From Pohlia nutans (lineage: Eukaryota > Streptophyta > Bryopsida > Bryales > Mniaceae): DNA of 64,000 bases. Under the pieces are notes generated by a model, which did not search any database, was not told where the DNA came from, and saw nothing but the letters and a program-made list of their open reading frames with translations. Below, piece by piece: positions 1 to 11,600 of this stretch. The position numbers were made by a program, and so were the translations under genes. Each line of letters starts with the position of its first letter. Position 1 is the stretch's first letter. The stretch covers positions 43,489,436 to 43,553,435 of the forward strand of contig CM040088.1 of NCBI GenBank assembly GCA_022496805.1, in the 5' to 3' direction.

Positions 1-277
1 AACTCGTCAACACCACACCATTCCAGTGGTCACCTCACGAGTGGTTCTCAAACACCATCCCACTCGTCAATTGCCCACTGGTTCTCATACTACACTATGA
101 CTGCTATACCTGAAGATACTCCTGAACATAAAACCATTGCAGTGGTCAATTGACTTGGACGTCCTCGAACTACACTGGGAATGCAAAACCTTAGTTGGGA
201 CTCGTCAACAACACAACATTCCCATATGGAGACATCACGAGTAGTTCTCAAAATTCACTGTGAATTCTAAAGCTTGG
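1..277 (+). repeat. Reference satellite monomer with four internal subrepeats
   Basis: One full monomer, phased to start at AACTCGTC. Related motifs start at 2 (ACTCGTCAA), 62 (ACTCGTCAA, or AGTGGTCAA in class 2), 141 (AGTGGTCAA) and 200 (ACTCGTCAA), then again at 279. This gives spacings of 60, 79, 59 and 79. Segment 2-54 aligns with 200-254 across a 2-bp indel, sharing the motif, CATTCC, CACGAG and GTTCTCAAA. Segment 62-115 aligns with 141-195 across a 1-bp indel, sharing TCAATTG and TACACT. The monomer therefore looks built from older, shorter duplications. Each copy carries neighbouring EcoRI (GAATTC) and HindIII (AAGCTT) sites, one NdeI site and two MfeI sites, so digestion should give a 277-bp ladder. 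Confidence 0.85.
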
Positions 278-3200
278 AACTCGTCAACACCACACCATTC
301 CAGTGGTCACCTCACGAGTGGTTCTCAAACACCATCCCACTCGTCAATTGCCCACTGGTTCTCATACTACACTATGACTGCTATACCTGAAGATACTCCT
401 GAACATAAAACCATTGCAGTGGTCAATTGACTTGGACGTCCTCGAACTACACTGGGAATGCAAAACCTTAGTTGGGACTCGTCAACAACACAACATTCCC
501 ATATGGAGACATCACGAGTAGTTCTCAAAATTCACTGTGAATTCTAAAGCTTGGAACTCGTCAACACCACACCATTCCAGTGGTCACCTCACGAGTGGTT
601 CTCAAACACCATCCCAGTGGTCAATTGCCCACTGGTTCTCATACTACACTATGACTGCTATACCTGAAGATACTCCTGAACATAAAACCATTGCAGTGGT
701 CAATTGACTTGGACGTCCTCGAACTACACTGGGAATGCAAAACGTTAGTTGGGACTCGTCAACAACACAACATTCCCATATGGAGACATCACGAGTAGTT
801 CTCAAAATTCACTGTGAATTCTAAAGCTTGGAACTCGTCAACACCACACCATTCCAGTGGTCACCTCACGAGTGGTTCTCAAACACCATCCCAGTGGTCA
901 ATTGCCCACTGGTTCTCATACTACACTATGACTGCTATACCTGAAGATACTCCTGAACATAAAACCATTGCAGTGGTCAATTGACTTGGACGTCCTCGAA
1001 CTACACTGGGAATGCAAAACCTTAGTTGGGACTCGTCAACAACACAACATTCCCATATGGAGACATCACGAGTAGTTCTCAAAATTCACTGTGAATTCTA
1101 AAGCTTGGAACTCGTCAACACCACACCATTCCAGTGGTCACCTCACGAGTGGTTCTCAAACACCATCCCAGTGGTCAATTGCCCACTGGTTCTCATACTA
1201 CACTATGACTGCTATACCTGAAGATACTCCTGAACATAAAACCATTGCAGTGGTCAATTGACTTGGACGTCCTCGAACTACACTGGGAATGCAAAACCTT
1301 AGTTGGGACTCGTCAACAACACAACATTCCCATATGGAGACATCACGAGTAGTTCTCAAAATTCACTGTGAATTCTAAAGCTTGGAACTCGTCAACACCA
1401 CACCATTCCAGTGGTCACCTCACGAGTGGTTCTCAAACACCATCCCACTCGTCAATTGCCCACTGGTTCTCATACTACACTATGACTGCTATACCTGAAG
1501 ATACTCCTGAACATAAAACCATTGCAGTGGTCAATTGACTTGGACGTCCTCGAACTACACTGGGAATGCAAAACCTTAGTTGGGACTCGTCAACAACACA
1601 ACATTCCCATATGGAGACATCACGAGTAGTTCTCAAAATTCACTGTGAATTCTAAAGCTTGGAACTCGTCAACACCACACCATTCCAGTGGTCACCTCAC
1701 GAGTGGTTCTCAAACACCATCCCACTCGTCAATTGCCCACTGGTTCTCATACTACACTATGACTGCTATACCTGAAGATACTCCTGAACATAAAACCATT
1801 GCAGTGGTCAATTGACTTGGACGTCCTCGAACTACACTGGGAATGCAAAACCTTAGTTGGGACTCGTCAACAACACAACATTCCCATATGGAGACATCAC
1901 GAGTAGTTCTCAAAATTCACTGTGAATTCTAAAGCTTGGAACTCGTCAACACCACACCATTCCAGTGGTCACCTCACGAGTGGTTCTCAAACACCATCCC
2001 AGTGGTCAATTGCCCACTGGTTCTCATACTACACTATGACTGCTATACCTGAAGATACTCCTGAACATAAAACCATTGCAGTGGTCAATTGACTTGGACG
2101 TCCTCGAACTACACTGGGAATGCAAAACCTTAGTTGGGACTCGTCAACAACACAACATTCCCATATGGAGACATCACGAGTAGTTCTCAAAATTCACTGT
2201 GAATTCTAAAGCTTGGAACTCGTCAACACCACACCATTCCAGTGGTCACCTCACGAGTGGTTCTCAAACACCATCCCAGTGGTCAATTGCCCACTGGTTC
2301 TCATACTACACTATGACTGCTATACCTGAAGATACTCCTGAACATAAAACCATTGCAGTGGTCAATTGACTTGGACGTCCTCGAACTACACTGGGAATGC
2401 AAAACGTTAGTTGGGACTCGTCAACAACACAACATTCCCATATGGAGACATCACGAGTAGTTCTCAAAATTCACTGTGAATTCTAAAGCTTGGAACTCGT
2501 CAACACCACACCATTCCAGTGGTCACCTCACGAGTGGTTCTCAAACACCATCCCAGTGGTCAATTGCCCACTGGTTCTCATACTACACTATGACTGCTAT
2601 ACCTGAAGATACTCCTGAACATAAAACCATTGCAGTGGTCAATTGACTTGGACGTCCTCGAACTACACTGGGAATGCAAAACCTTAGTTGGGACTCGTCA
2701 ACAACACAACATTCCCATATGGAGACATCACGAGTAGTTCTCAAAATTCACTGTGAATTCTAAAGCTTGGAACTCGTCAACACCACACCATTCCAGTGGT
2801 CACCTCACGAGTGGTTCTCAAACACCATCCCACTCGTCAATTGCCCACTGGTTCTCATACTACACTATGACTGCTATACCTGAAGATACTCCTGAACATA
2901 AAACCATTGCAGTGGTCAATTGACTTGGACGTCCTCGAACTACACTGGGAATGCAAAACCTTAGTTGGGACTCGTCAACAACACAACATTCCCATATGGA
3001 GACATCACGAGTAGTTCTCAAAATTCACTGTGAATTCTAAAGCTTGGAACTCGTCAACACCACACCATTCCAGTGGTCACCTCACGAGTGGTTCTCAAAC
3101 ACCATCCCACTCGTCAATTGCCCACTGGTTCTCATACTACACTATGACTGCTATACCTGAAGATACTCCTGAACATAAAACCATTGCAGTGGTCAATTGA

Positions 3201-6200
3201 CTTGGACGTCCTCGAACTACACTGGGAATGCAAAACCTTAGTTGGGACTCGTCAACAACACAACATTCCCATATGGAGACATCACGAGTAGTTCTCAAAA
3301 TTCACTGTGAATTCTAAAGCTTGGAACTCGTCAACACCACACCATTCCAGTGGTCACCTCACGAGTGGTTCTCAAACACCATCCCAGTGGTCAATTGCCC
3401 ACTGGTTCTCATACTACACTATGACTGCTATACCTGAAGATACTCCTGAACATAAAACCATTGCAGTGGTCAATTGACTTGGACGTCCTCGAACTACACT
3501 GGGAATGCAAAACCTTAGTTGGGACTCGTCAACAACACAACATTCCCATATGGAGACATCACGAGTAGTTCTCAAAATTCACTGTGAATTCTAAAGCTTG
3601 GAACTCGTCAACACCACACCATTCCAGTGGTCACCTCACGAGTGGTTCTCAAACACCATCCCAGTGGTCAATTGCCCACTGGTTCTCATACTACACTATG
3701 ACTGCTATACCTGAAGATACTCCTGAACATAAAACCATTGCAGTGGTCAATTGACTTGGACGTCCTCGAACTACACTGGGAATGCAAAACCTTAGTTGGG
3801 ACTCGTCAACAACACAACATTCCCATATGGAGACATCACGAGTAGTTCTCAAAATTCACTGTGAATTCTAAAGCTTGGAACTCGTCAACACCACACCATT
3901 CCAGTGGTCACCTCACGAGTGGTTCTCAAACACCATCCCACTCGTCAATTGCCCACAAGTTCTCATACTACACTATGACTGCTATACCTGAAGATACTCC
4001 TGAACATAAAACCATTGCAGTGGTCAATTGACTTGGACGTCCTCGAACTACACTGGGAATGCAAAACCTTAGTTGGGACTCGTCAACAACACAACATTCC
4101 CATATGGAGACATCACGAGTAGTTCTCAAAATTCACTGTGAATTCTAAAGCTTGGAACTCGTCAACACCACACCATTCCAGTGGTCACCTCACGAGTGGT
4201 TCTCAAACACCATCCCACTCGTCAATTGCCCACTGGTTCTCATACTACACTATGACTGCTATACCTGAAGATACTCCTGAACATAAAACCATTGCAGTGG
4301 TCAATTGACTTGGACGTCCTCGAACTACACTGGGAATGCAAAACGTTAGTTGGGACTCGTCAACAACACAACATTCCCATATGGAGACATCACGAGTAGT
4401 TCTCAAAATTCACTGTGAATTCTAAAGCTTGGAACTCGTCAACACCACACCATTCCAGTGGTCACCTCACGAGTGGTTCTCAAACACCATCCCAGTGGTC
4501 AATTGCCCACTGGTTCTCATACTACACTATGACTGCTATACCTGAAGATACTCCTGAACATAAAACCATTGCAGTGGTCAATTGACTTGGACGTCCTCGA
4601 ACTACACTGGGAATGCAAAACCTTAGTTGGGACTCGTCAACAACACAACATTCCCATATGGAGACATCACGAGTAGTTCTCAAAATTCACTGTGAATTCT
4701 AAAGCTTGGAACTCGTCAACACCACACCATTCCAGTGGTCACCTCACGAGTGGTTCTCAAACACCATCCCACTCGTCAATTGCCCACTGGTTCTCATACT
4801 ACACTATGACTGCTATACCTGAAGATACTCCTGAACATAAAACCATTGCAGTGGTCAATTGACTTGGACGTCCTCGAACTACACTGGGAATGCAAAACCT
4901 TAGTTGGGACTCGTCAACAACACAACATTCCCATATGGAGACATCACGAGTAGTTCTCAAAATTCACTGTGAATTCTAAAGCTTGGAACTCGTCAACACC
5001 ACACCATTCCAGTGGTCACCTCACGAGTGGTTCTCAAACACCATCCCACTCGTCAATTGCCCACTGGTTCTCATACTACACTATGACTGCTATACCTGAA
5101 GATACTCCTGAACATAAAACCATTGCAGTGGTCAATTGACTTGGACGTCCTCGAACTACACTGGGAATGCAAAACCTTAGTTGGGACTCGTCAACAACAC
5201 AACATTCCCATATGGAGACATCACGAGTAGTTCTCAAAATTCACTGTGAATTCTAAAGCTTGGAACTCGTCAACACCACACCATTCCAGTGGTCACCTCA
5301 CGAGTGGTTCTCAAACACCATCCCACTCGTCAATTGCCCACTGGTTCTCATACTACACTATGACTGCTATACCTGAAGATACTCCTGAACATAAAACCAT
5401 TGCAGTGGTCAATTGACTTGGACGTCCTCGAACTACACTGGGAATGCAAAACCTTAGTTGGGACTCGTCAACAACACAACATTCCCATATGGAGACATCA
5501 CGAGTAGTTCTCAAAATTCACTGTGAATTCTAAAGCTTGGAACTCGTCAACACCACACCATTCCAGTGGTCACCTCACGAGTGGTTCTCAAACACCATCC
5601 CAGTGGTCAATTGCCCACTGGTTCTCATACTACACTATGACTGCTATACCTGAAGATACTCCTGAACATAAAACCATTGCAGTGGTCAATTGACTTGGAC
5701 GTCCTCGAACTACACTGGGAATGCAAAACGTTAGTTGGGACTCGTCAACAACACAACATTCCCATATGGAGACATCACGAGTAGTTCTCAAAATTCACTG
5801 TGAATTCTAAAGCTTGGAACTCGTCAACACCACACCATTCCAGTGGTCACCTCACGAGTGGTTCTCAAACACCATCCCAGTGGTCAATTGCCCACTGGTT
5901 CTCATACTACACTATGACTGCTATACCTGAAGATACTCCTGAACATAAAACCATTGCAGTGGTCAATTGACTTGGACGTCCTCGAACTACACTGGGAATG
6001 CAAAACCTTAGTTGGGACTCGTCAACAACACAACATTCCCATATGGAGACATCACGAGTAGTTCTCAAAATTCACTGTGAATTCTAAAGCTTGGAACTCG
6101 TCAACACCACACCATTCCAGTGGTCACCTCACGAGTGGTTCTCAAACACCATCCCAGTGGTCAATTGCCCACTGGTTCTCATACTACACTATGACTGCTA

Positions 6201-7583
6201 TACCTGAAGATACTCCTGAACATAAAACCATTGCAGTGGTCAATTGACTTGGACGTCCTCGAACTACACTGGGAATGCAAAACCTTAGTTGGGACTCGTC
6301 AACAACACAACATTCCCATATGGAGACATCACGAGTAGTTCTCAAAATTCACTGTGAATTCTAAAGCTTGGAACTCGTCAACACCACACCATTCCAGTGG
6401 TCACCTCACGAGTGGTTCTCAAACACCATCCCACTCGTCAATTGCCCACTGGTTCTCATACTACACTATGACTGCTATACCTGAAGATACTCCTGAACAT
6501 AAAACCATTGCAGTGGTCAATTGACTTGGACGTCCTCGAACTACACTGGGAATGCAAAACCTTAGTTGGGACTCGTCAACAACACAACATTCCCATATGG
6601 AGACATCACGAGTAGTTCTCAAAATTCACTGTGAATTCTAAAGCTTGGAACTCGTCAACACCACACCATTCCAGTGGTCACCTCACGAGTGGTTCTCAAA
6701 CACCATCCCACTCGTCAATTGCCCACAAGTTCTCATACTACACTATGACTGCTATACCTGAAGATACTCCTGAACATAAAACCATTGCAGTGGTCAATTG
6801 ACTTGGACGTCCTCGAACTACACTGGGAATGCAAAACCTTAGTTGGGACTCGTCAACAACACAACATTCCCATATGGAGACATCACGAGTAGTTCTCAAA
6901 ATTCACTGTGAATTCTAAAGCTTGGAACTCGTCAACACCACACCATTCCAGTGGTCACCTCACGAGTGGTTCTCAAACACCATCCCAGTGGTCAATTGCC
7001 CACTGGTTCTCATACTACACTATGACTGCTATACCTGAAGATACTCCTGAACATAAAACCATTGCAGTGGTCAATTGACTTGGACGTCCTCGAACTACAC
7101 TGGGAATGCAAAACGTTAGTTGGGACTCGTCAACAACACAACATTCCCATATGGAGACATCACGAGTAGTTCTCAAAATTCACTGTGAATTCTAAAGCTT
7201 GGAACTCGTCAACACCACACCATTCCAGTGGTCACCTCACGAGTGGTTCTCAAACACCATCCCAGTGGTCAATTGCCCACTGGTTCTCATACTACACTAT
7301 GACTGCTATACCTGAAGATACTCCTGAACATAAAACCATTGCAGTGGTCAATTGACTTGGACGTCCTCGAACTACACTGGGAATGCAAAACCTTAGTTGG
7401 GACTCGTCAACAACACAACATTCCCATATGGAGACATCACGAGTAGTTCTCAAAATTCACTGTGAATTCTAAAGCTTGGAACTCGTCAACACCACACCAT
7501 TCCAGTGGTCACCTCACGAGTGGTTCTCAAACACCATCCCAGTGGTCAATTGCCCACTGGTTCTCATACTACACTATGACTGC

Positions 7584-7588
7584 TATAC
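7584..7588 (+). repeat. Target-site duplication, left copy (TATAC)
   Basis: TATAC directly precedes the 5' LTR and recurs at 13052-13056 directly after the 3' LTR. An uninterrupted monomer has a single TATAC here, so this is a 5-bp duplication, the size usual for Ty1/copia integrases. Confidence 0.95.
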
Positions 7589-7846
7589 TATTGAGGTAAT
7601 TGATGCAACGTAGTATTGCTAGAAGCCAAAGACGTACGGGTGCTAAATAATGGTGTGTGGGAGGAGGGGTTAGGCATGGGCTGATCTCTAGAGTGTCCTT
7701 GTGATGAGTTATCCCATATGGTTTGTCCATGGTGACCTCCTAGTGTACACTACTTAAGGTGGAAGGCCTTTGAGTAAAGATCATCTCTTTCTACGCATTC
7801 CTTGTGTTTGTGTGTGTGCCTTGTGCAATCTTCTCTACCTTCAATA
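7589..7846 (+). repeat. 5' LTR (258 bp)
   Basis: Direct repeat of 12794-13051. The limits are fixed three ways: where the two LTRs stop matching their surroundings, by the TSD on the outside, and by the primer-binding site on the inside. The ends are a perfect 6-bp inverted repeat, TATTGA...TCAATA, so it lacks the canonical TG...CA. A TAAATAA string at 7644-7650 could be a TATA-like or polyadenylation element, and an ACGT core lies near 7632. Neither is strong enough to place U3, R and U5. Confidence 0.95.
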
Positions 7847-7860
7847 GGTTATGGGCCCAC
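7847..7860 (+). promoter_or_regulatory. Primer-binding site, complementary to the initiator tRNA-Met anticodon arm
   Basis: GGTTATGGGCCCAC starts at the first base after the 5' LTR. Its reverse complement, GTGGGCCCATAACC, matches the anticodon stem-loop of plant initiator tRNA-Met (anticodon CAT inside GGGCCCATAAC) as I recall that tRNA. The usual plant copia site pairs with the tRNA 3' end (TGGTATCAGAGC), and that string is not present here. The layout resembles Drosophila copia, which primes from a 5' half-fragment of initiator tRNA cut in the anticodon loop. The position is certain; the priming mode is inferred from complementarity. Confidence 0.85.
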
Positions 7861-8672
7861 TCATGTGTGTTTCATGAGTATTAGATTGCATTTGTGCAAG
7901 TATTTTGAGGTCGGTGCGCAACGGGCGGTTTTGGAGCATTGTTGGAGGTTTTGGAGCTTGTTGAAGCGTTGGTGTTTCTTGGAGGTGTGCATGGGCTGAA
8001 GTTACATGTTGGAGCACTCTCTTTGGTCAATTTCTTCCCTTGATCTCCTTCTTTTCTTTCTTCTATCTCTTCGTTGCGAGTGGAACTTCGTTTGGTTCAA
8101 TTGTGAGCATTTGAGTAAATGCAAGTGATTTGTGAGGTGTGAAGGCTCTCGTGGAGGGTCTACCATCTGATCCTAGTGATTAGGCACTTGCTTTGAGGTG
8201 TTGCATGTGTTTCATGCTCTTGGGGTGCTCAAATTTTCATTTGGAGCTAGTTTGTGCACAAAGGTGCGGTTTTGAGCAATTTCAATGCGATTGGGGTTTT
8301 GAGGGACTTGTGTGAGTTCATGTGCATTGAGTGAGTGCTCTTGAAGGACACAAAGGTGTCATTGACGTGCATTGAGTGTTTGGGGACACTAAGGCGTCGT
8401 ATTGAAGCATTTGGAGTTGTTTTGAGCTCCATTGAGTGATTTGAGGGGTTTTGGTGAGCCTCTTTGCATTTTTGGGTGAGGGTTCTCACATTTGAGTGTT
8501 GGGAGGCGTGTGTGGAGCACAAAAGTGCTGATCTAGTGTTTGGGGTTGTTTTAAACCCATTGGGTGCACAAAGGTGCAATATCAAAGCAAAAAAATAAAA
8601 AATAAAAAAACAAAGTTGTGTGTTTGAGTTTGAGGTTTCATTTGTGTGGGGAGGCATACGTAAGTGAGGATC
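7861..8672 (+). other. Untranslated leader of the retrotransposon
   Basis: This is 812 bp between the primer-binding site and the gag start. It is rich in G and T and poor in C, with many degenerate TTTGAG and ATTGAGTG words (ATTGAGTG at 8326, 8371 and 8431) and an A-rich tract at 8586-8612. Short reading frames here lack any recognisable domain and look incidental. The region carries a group of small hairpins, listed separately. Leaders of this class usually contain packaging and dimerisation signals; their exact place here is unknown. Confidence 0.7.
8256..8577 (+). other. Cluster of four small leader hairpins with AAAG/AAAA loops
   Basis: Four perfect short stem-loops share a four-base purine loop but have different stems: 8256-8267 GCAC-AAAG-GTGC, 8347-8360 GACAC-AAAG-GTGTC, 8516-8529 AGCAC-AAAA-GTGCT and 8566-8577 GCAC-AAAG-GTGC. 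A fifth, 8385-8398 (GACAC-TAAG-GCGTC), has one mismatch. Stem changes on one arm are matched on the other. The stems are short, so the function (possibly genomic RNA packaging or dimerisation) is inference only. Confidence 0.45.
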
Positions 8673-11600
8673 ATGGCATCTTTTGAGGGTGAGGGTCCCA
8701 AGGTCGTGGACAAGTTCGATGGGGTGAATTTCCACTTGTGGAAGTTCAAAATGGAGATGGTGATGGCCGAGAAGGAGTTGTGGGAGATTGTCGAGGGTAG
8801 TGAGGAACCTCCTTTATCTTCTACGGATCCTAGGATCATGCAAGCGTACACGAGGAGGGAGAAGAAGGCATTTGCCATTTTGGCACTCAACCTCGCGGAT
8901 TCGCAACTTGCGCACATTCGTTCGTGCAAGACACCCGCGGAAGCATGGTCCAAGCTTTGCAACATTCACGAAGCGAAAACATTGGCCAACATTTTGTTTT
9001 TGAGGCGCAAGTTCTTCACCATCAAGATGAGCGAAGAAGATGACATGTTGGCGCACATCAACAAGGTCAAAGCTCTCGCGGATCAACTCAACGGTTGCGA
9101 CGTGTCGGTTACGGATGGTGACATCGTGATGACACTTTTGGAGAGCCTTCCATCATCATACGAGTACCTCATCGTGGCGATGGAGTCAAGACCCATTACG
9201 GAGCTCACATTGGACTATGTGACCTCACGGTTGTTGCACGAGCTTTCGCGGCGAAAGGAGAACGAGTCTCGAGAAGATGGAGCGGCACTCGTGGCGAAGC
9301 AATCCAAGAATGGAGGCGGTGGGAGCTCAAGCGACAAGGTGTGCTTCTATTGTGGTAAGAAGGGCCACATTGCCAAATTTTGCTTCAAACGCAAGAGGGA
9401 TGAGAAAGGGGAGAGTGCAAACAACACTAAAACTCGTGACGATGATGAGTACGCATTTACGGCTAGATATGAGGCAAGCATGAGCGATGGCATCGAGGGT
9501 GATGCAAGCATGAGTGATGGTATCGAGGGTGATGCAAGCATGAGTGATTGGATTGAGGTTGGTGATGAGTATGCAAACATGGCAAGCAATGTATCGTGCA
9601 ATGGTAGTACGAGTGATTGGATTGTTGATTCGGGGGCTACAAGCCACATGTCACCACATAAAACTTGTTTTCATTCGTATGCTCTCATTAATCCAAGGAG
9701 AGTGATTTTGGGAGATGATACGGTGCTTGAGGCCGTTGGCAAGGGCCAAATTGTTGTAGACACCGAGGTGAGGGGTCGTGTGAAGACAATCACTATCCAA
9801 GATGTCCTCCACGTTCCCAAACTAACGGCAAATTTACTATCGGTGAGGCAATTAGTGGCAAAGCACTTGAGGGTTGAGTTTAGTGATAAGGGGTGTTATG
9901 TGTTGTCACCGAGTCGAGATGAGGTGGCCATCATTGAAGAACACGAGGGCTTGTACCACATCAAGTTCTCCAAGGTGCATTCGAAGGAATCGGCGGCGTT
10001 GGCGCATTCAAACTTGAAGGACGACAAGTTGGCGTTGTGGCATCGTCGACTTGGCCATTTGAACATCAAGAGTGTGAAGACACTACGCGGCATGGTAAGC
10101 GGTATGGATCTTCATCAATTGAAAGTGGATGCTTCTACATTCACGTGTGAAGGTTGCATTGAAGGCAAGCAACAACGGTTGCCATTTGCGGGTGAAGGGG
10201 CGACACGGGCCACAAAAGTTTTGGAGATCGTGCATTCGGATGTGTGTGGCCCCATGAAGACCACATCGATGGGAGGTTGCAAGTACTTTGTGACCTTCAT
10301 CGATGATTTTTCAAGGAAGATATGGCTCTACCCTATCAAAGCCAAGAGTGAGTGCTTTGAGAAGTTCAAGGAGTTCAAGACATTGGTGGAGAACCAATCC
10401 GAGTTGAAGATCAAGGTGTTTCGGTCGGACAATGGCGGCGAGTACATGTCCAAGAAATTTGACGAGCTTTTGAAGAATGAAGGCATCGCACGCCAAACTT
10501 CGGCCCCGTACACGCCTCAACAAAATGGAGTTGCGGAGCGCGCAAATCGCACCATTGTAGAGATGGCGAGGAGCATGTTGCACGCTCAAAACTTGAAGTT
10601 AGACCTTTGGGCGGAAGCGGTGGTGAATGCGGTATACACACGCAATCGGTGTCCAACAAGCGCGGTTGAAGGCATGACGCCGGAGCAAGCGTGGAGTGGG
10701 AGGCAACCATGTGTTGCACACATGCGCATCTTCGGATGCATTGCATATGCGAAGGTTCCCGACGAACGGAGGACGAAACTCGAGGCTAAGGCCTTGAAAT
10801 GTGTGTTTCTTGGGTATTGTGAAGGTACCAAGGCGTATAGACTCATGTCGGTGGACACGAGGAAGATCATTCGGTCACGTGATGTGACATTTTGTGAGGA
10901 GTCTACGATGGAGGCTCCTTTGGAGGTTGGTCCAAGTGGGAGTAGTGGAGACGTTTTGGTGGACACACCCTCCAAGTCTCCTAGTGTTGTTGATGTAGGT
11001 GATGATGACGGTGATGACGAAGCTGGCGACACGGAGGTTGTTGAAGCGCCATCGAGCTCAAAGGCCAAGAATGGCGCAAAGGGCACGCAAGAGGAGCAAG
11101 TTTCTTCAAGCGAGCGGCGGTACCCCGAGAGATCGCGCAAGCCACCTGGAGAATGGTGGAAGAACCACATCTTCCCTCAAGTGGAGGACGAGCATGCGAA
11201 TGTGGCATTATCGGATGGTCCATTGACCATTCGAGAAGCCATGCAAGGTGAGGATGCGGTCAAGTGGGAGCGCGCCATGCAAGAGGAGTACGACTCTCTA
11301 ATTGCTAACGGTACGTGGCAATTAACTCCCATTCCAAAGGATCGCAACCCCATTGATTGCAAATGGGTGTTTCGGACAAAGAGGGATGTTTCGGGTATTG
11401 TTGTGCGTCACAAGGCAAGATTAGTAGCCAAGGGGTTCGCGCAAGTGCATGGGGTGGACTTTCACGAGACATTTGCTCCCGTAGCCAAGTTCACCACCAT
11501 TCGATGCATTCTTGCCATTGGAGCGGCCTTGGACTTGGAGATGCATCAAATGGATGTGAAGACCGCATTTTTGAATGGCGATTTGGAGGAGGACATCTAC

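Larger units (their letters stand above)
1..7588. repeat. 277-bp satellite array, left block
   Basis: About 27.4 head-to-tail copies of a 277-bp monomer. The element insertion point falls at monomer position 109 (27 x 277 + 109 = 7588), so there is no net indel in the block. Copies differ by a few recurrent substitutions. The site at monomer positions 61-66 reads CACTCG (class 1) or CAGTGG (class 2). ACAAG replaces ACTGG near 3955 and 6725. CGTTAG replaces CCTTAG near 744, 2406, 4345, 5730 and 7115, which are spaced 6, 7, 5 and 5 monomers apart. Both the ACAAG and one CGTTAG marker recur 2770 bp (10 monomers) apart. The block holds no gene. Satellite identity is certain; a chromosomal role such as centromere cannot be read from sequence. 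Confidence 0.98.

Noticed and set aside
7589..7846. TCCCATATGG shared by the LTR and the satellite monomer as a targeting signal
   Set aside because: A shared 10-mer between two sequences of about 260-280 bp is not rare enough, and it is not at the insertion site.
8657..8666. GTAAGT splice donor just before the gag start
   Set aside because: ACGTAAGTGA resembles a donor, but splicing from here would remove the gag start. No matching acceptor or spliced product is evident.
8664..8672. Upstream start of gag-pol at 8664
   Set aside because: The codon is GTG. In a eukaryotic transcript the ATG at 8673, with A at -3 and G at +4, is the sensible start.
7802..8965. Short frames over the LTR and leader on both strands
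   Set aside because: They start at non-ATG codons or lack any recognisable motif, and overlap the LTR, leader or gag-pol antisense.
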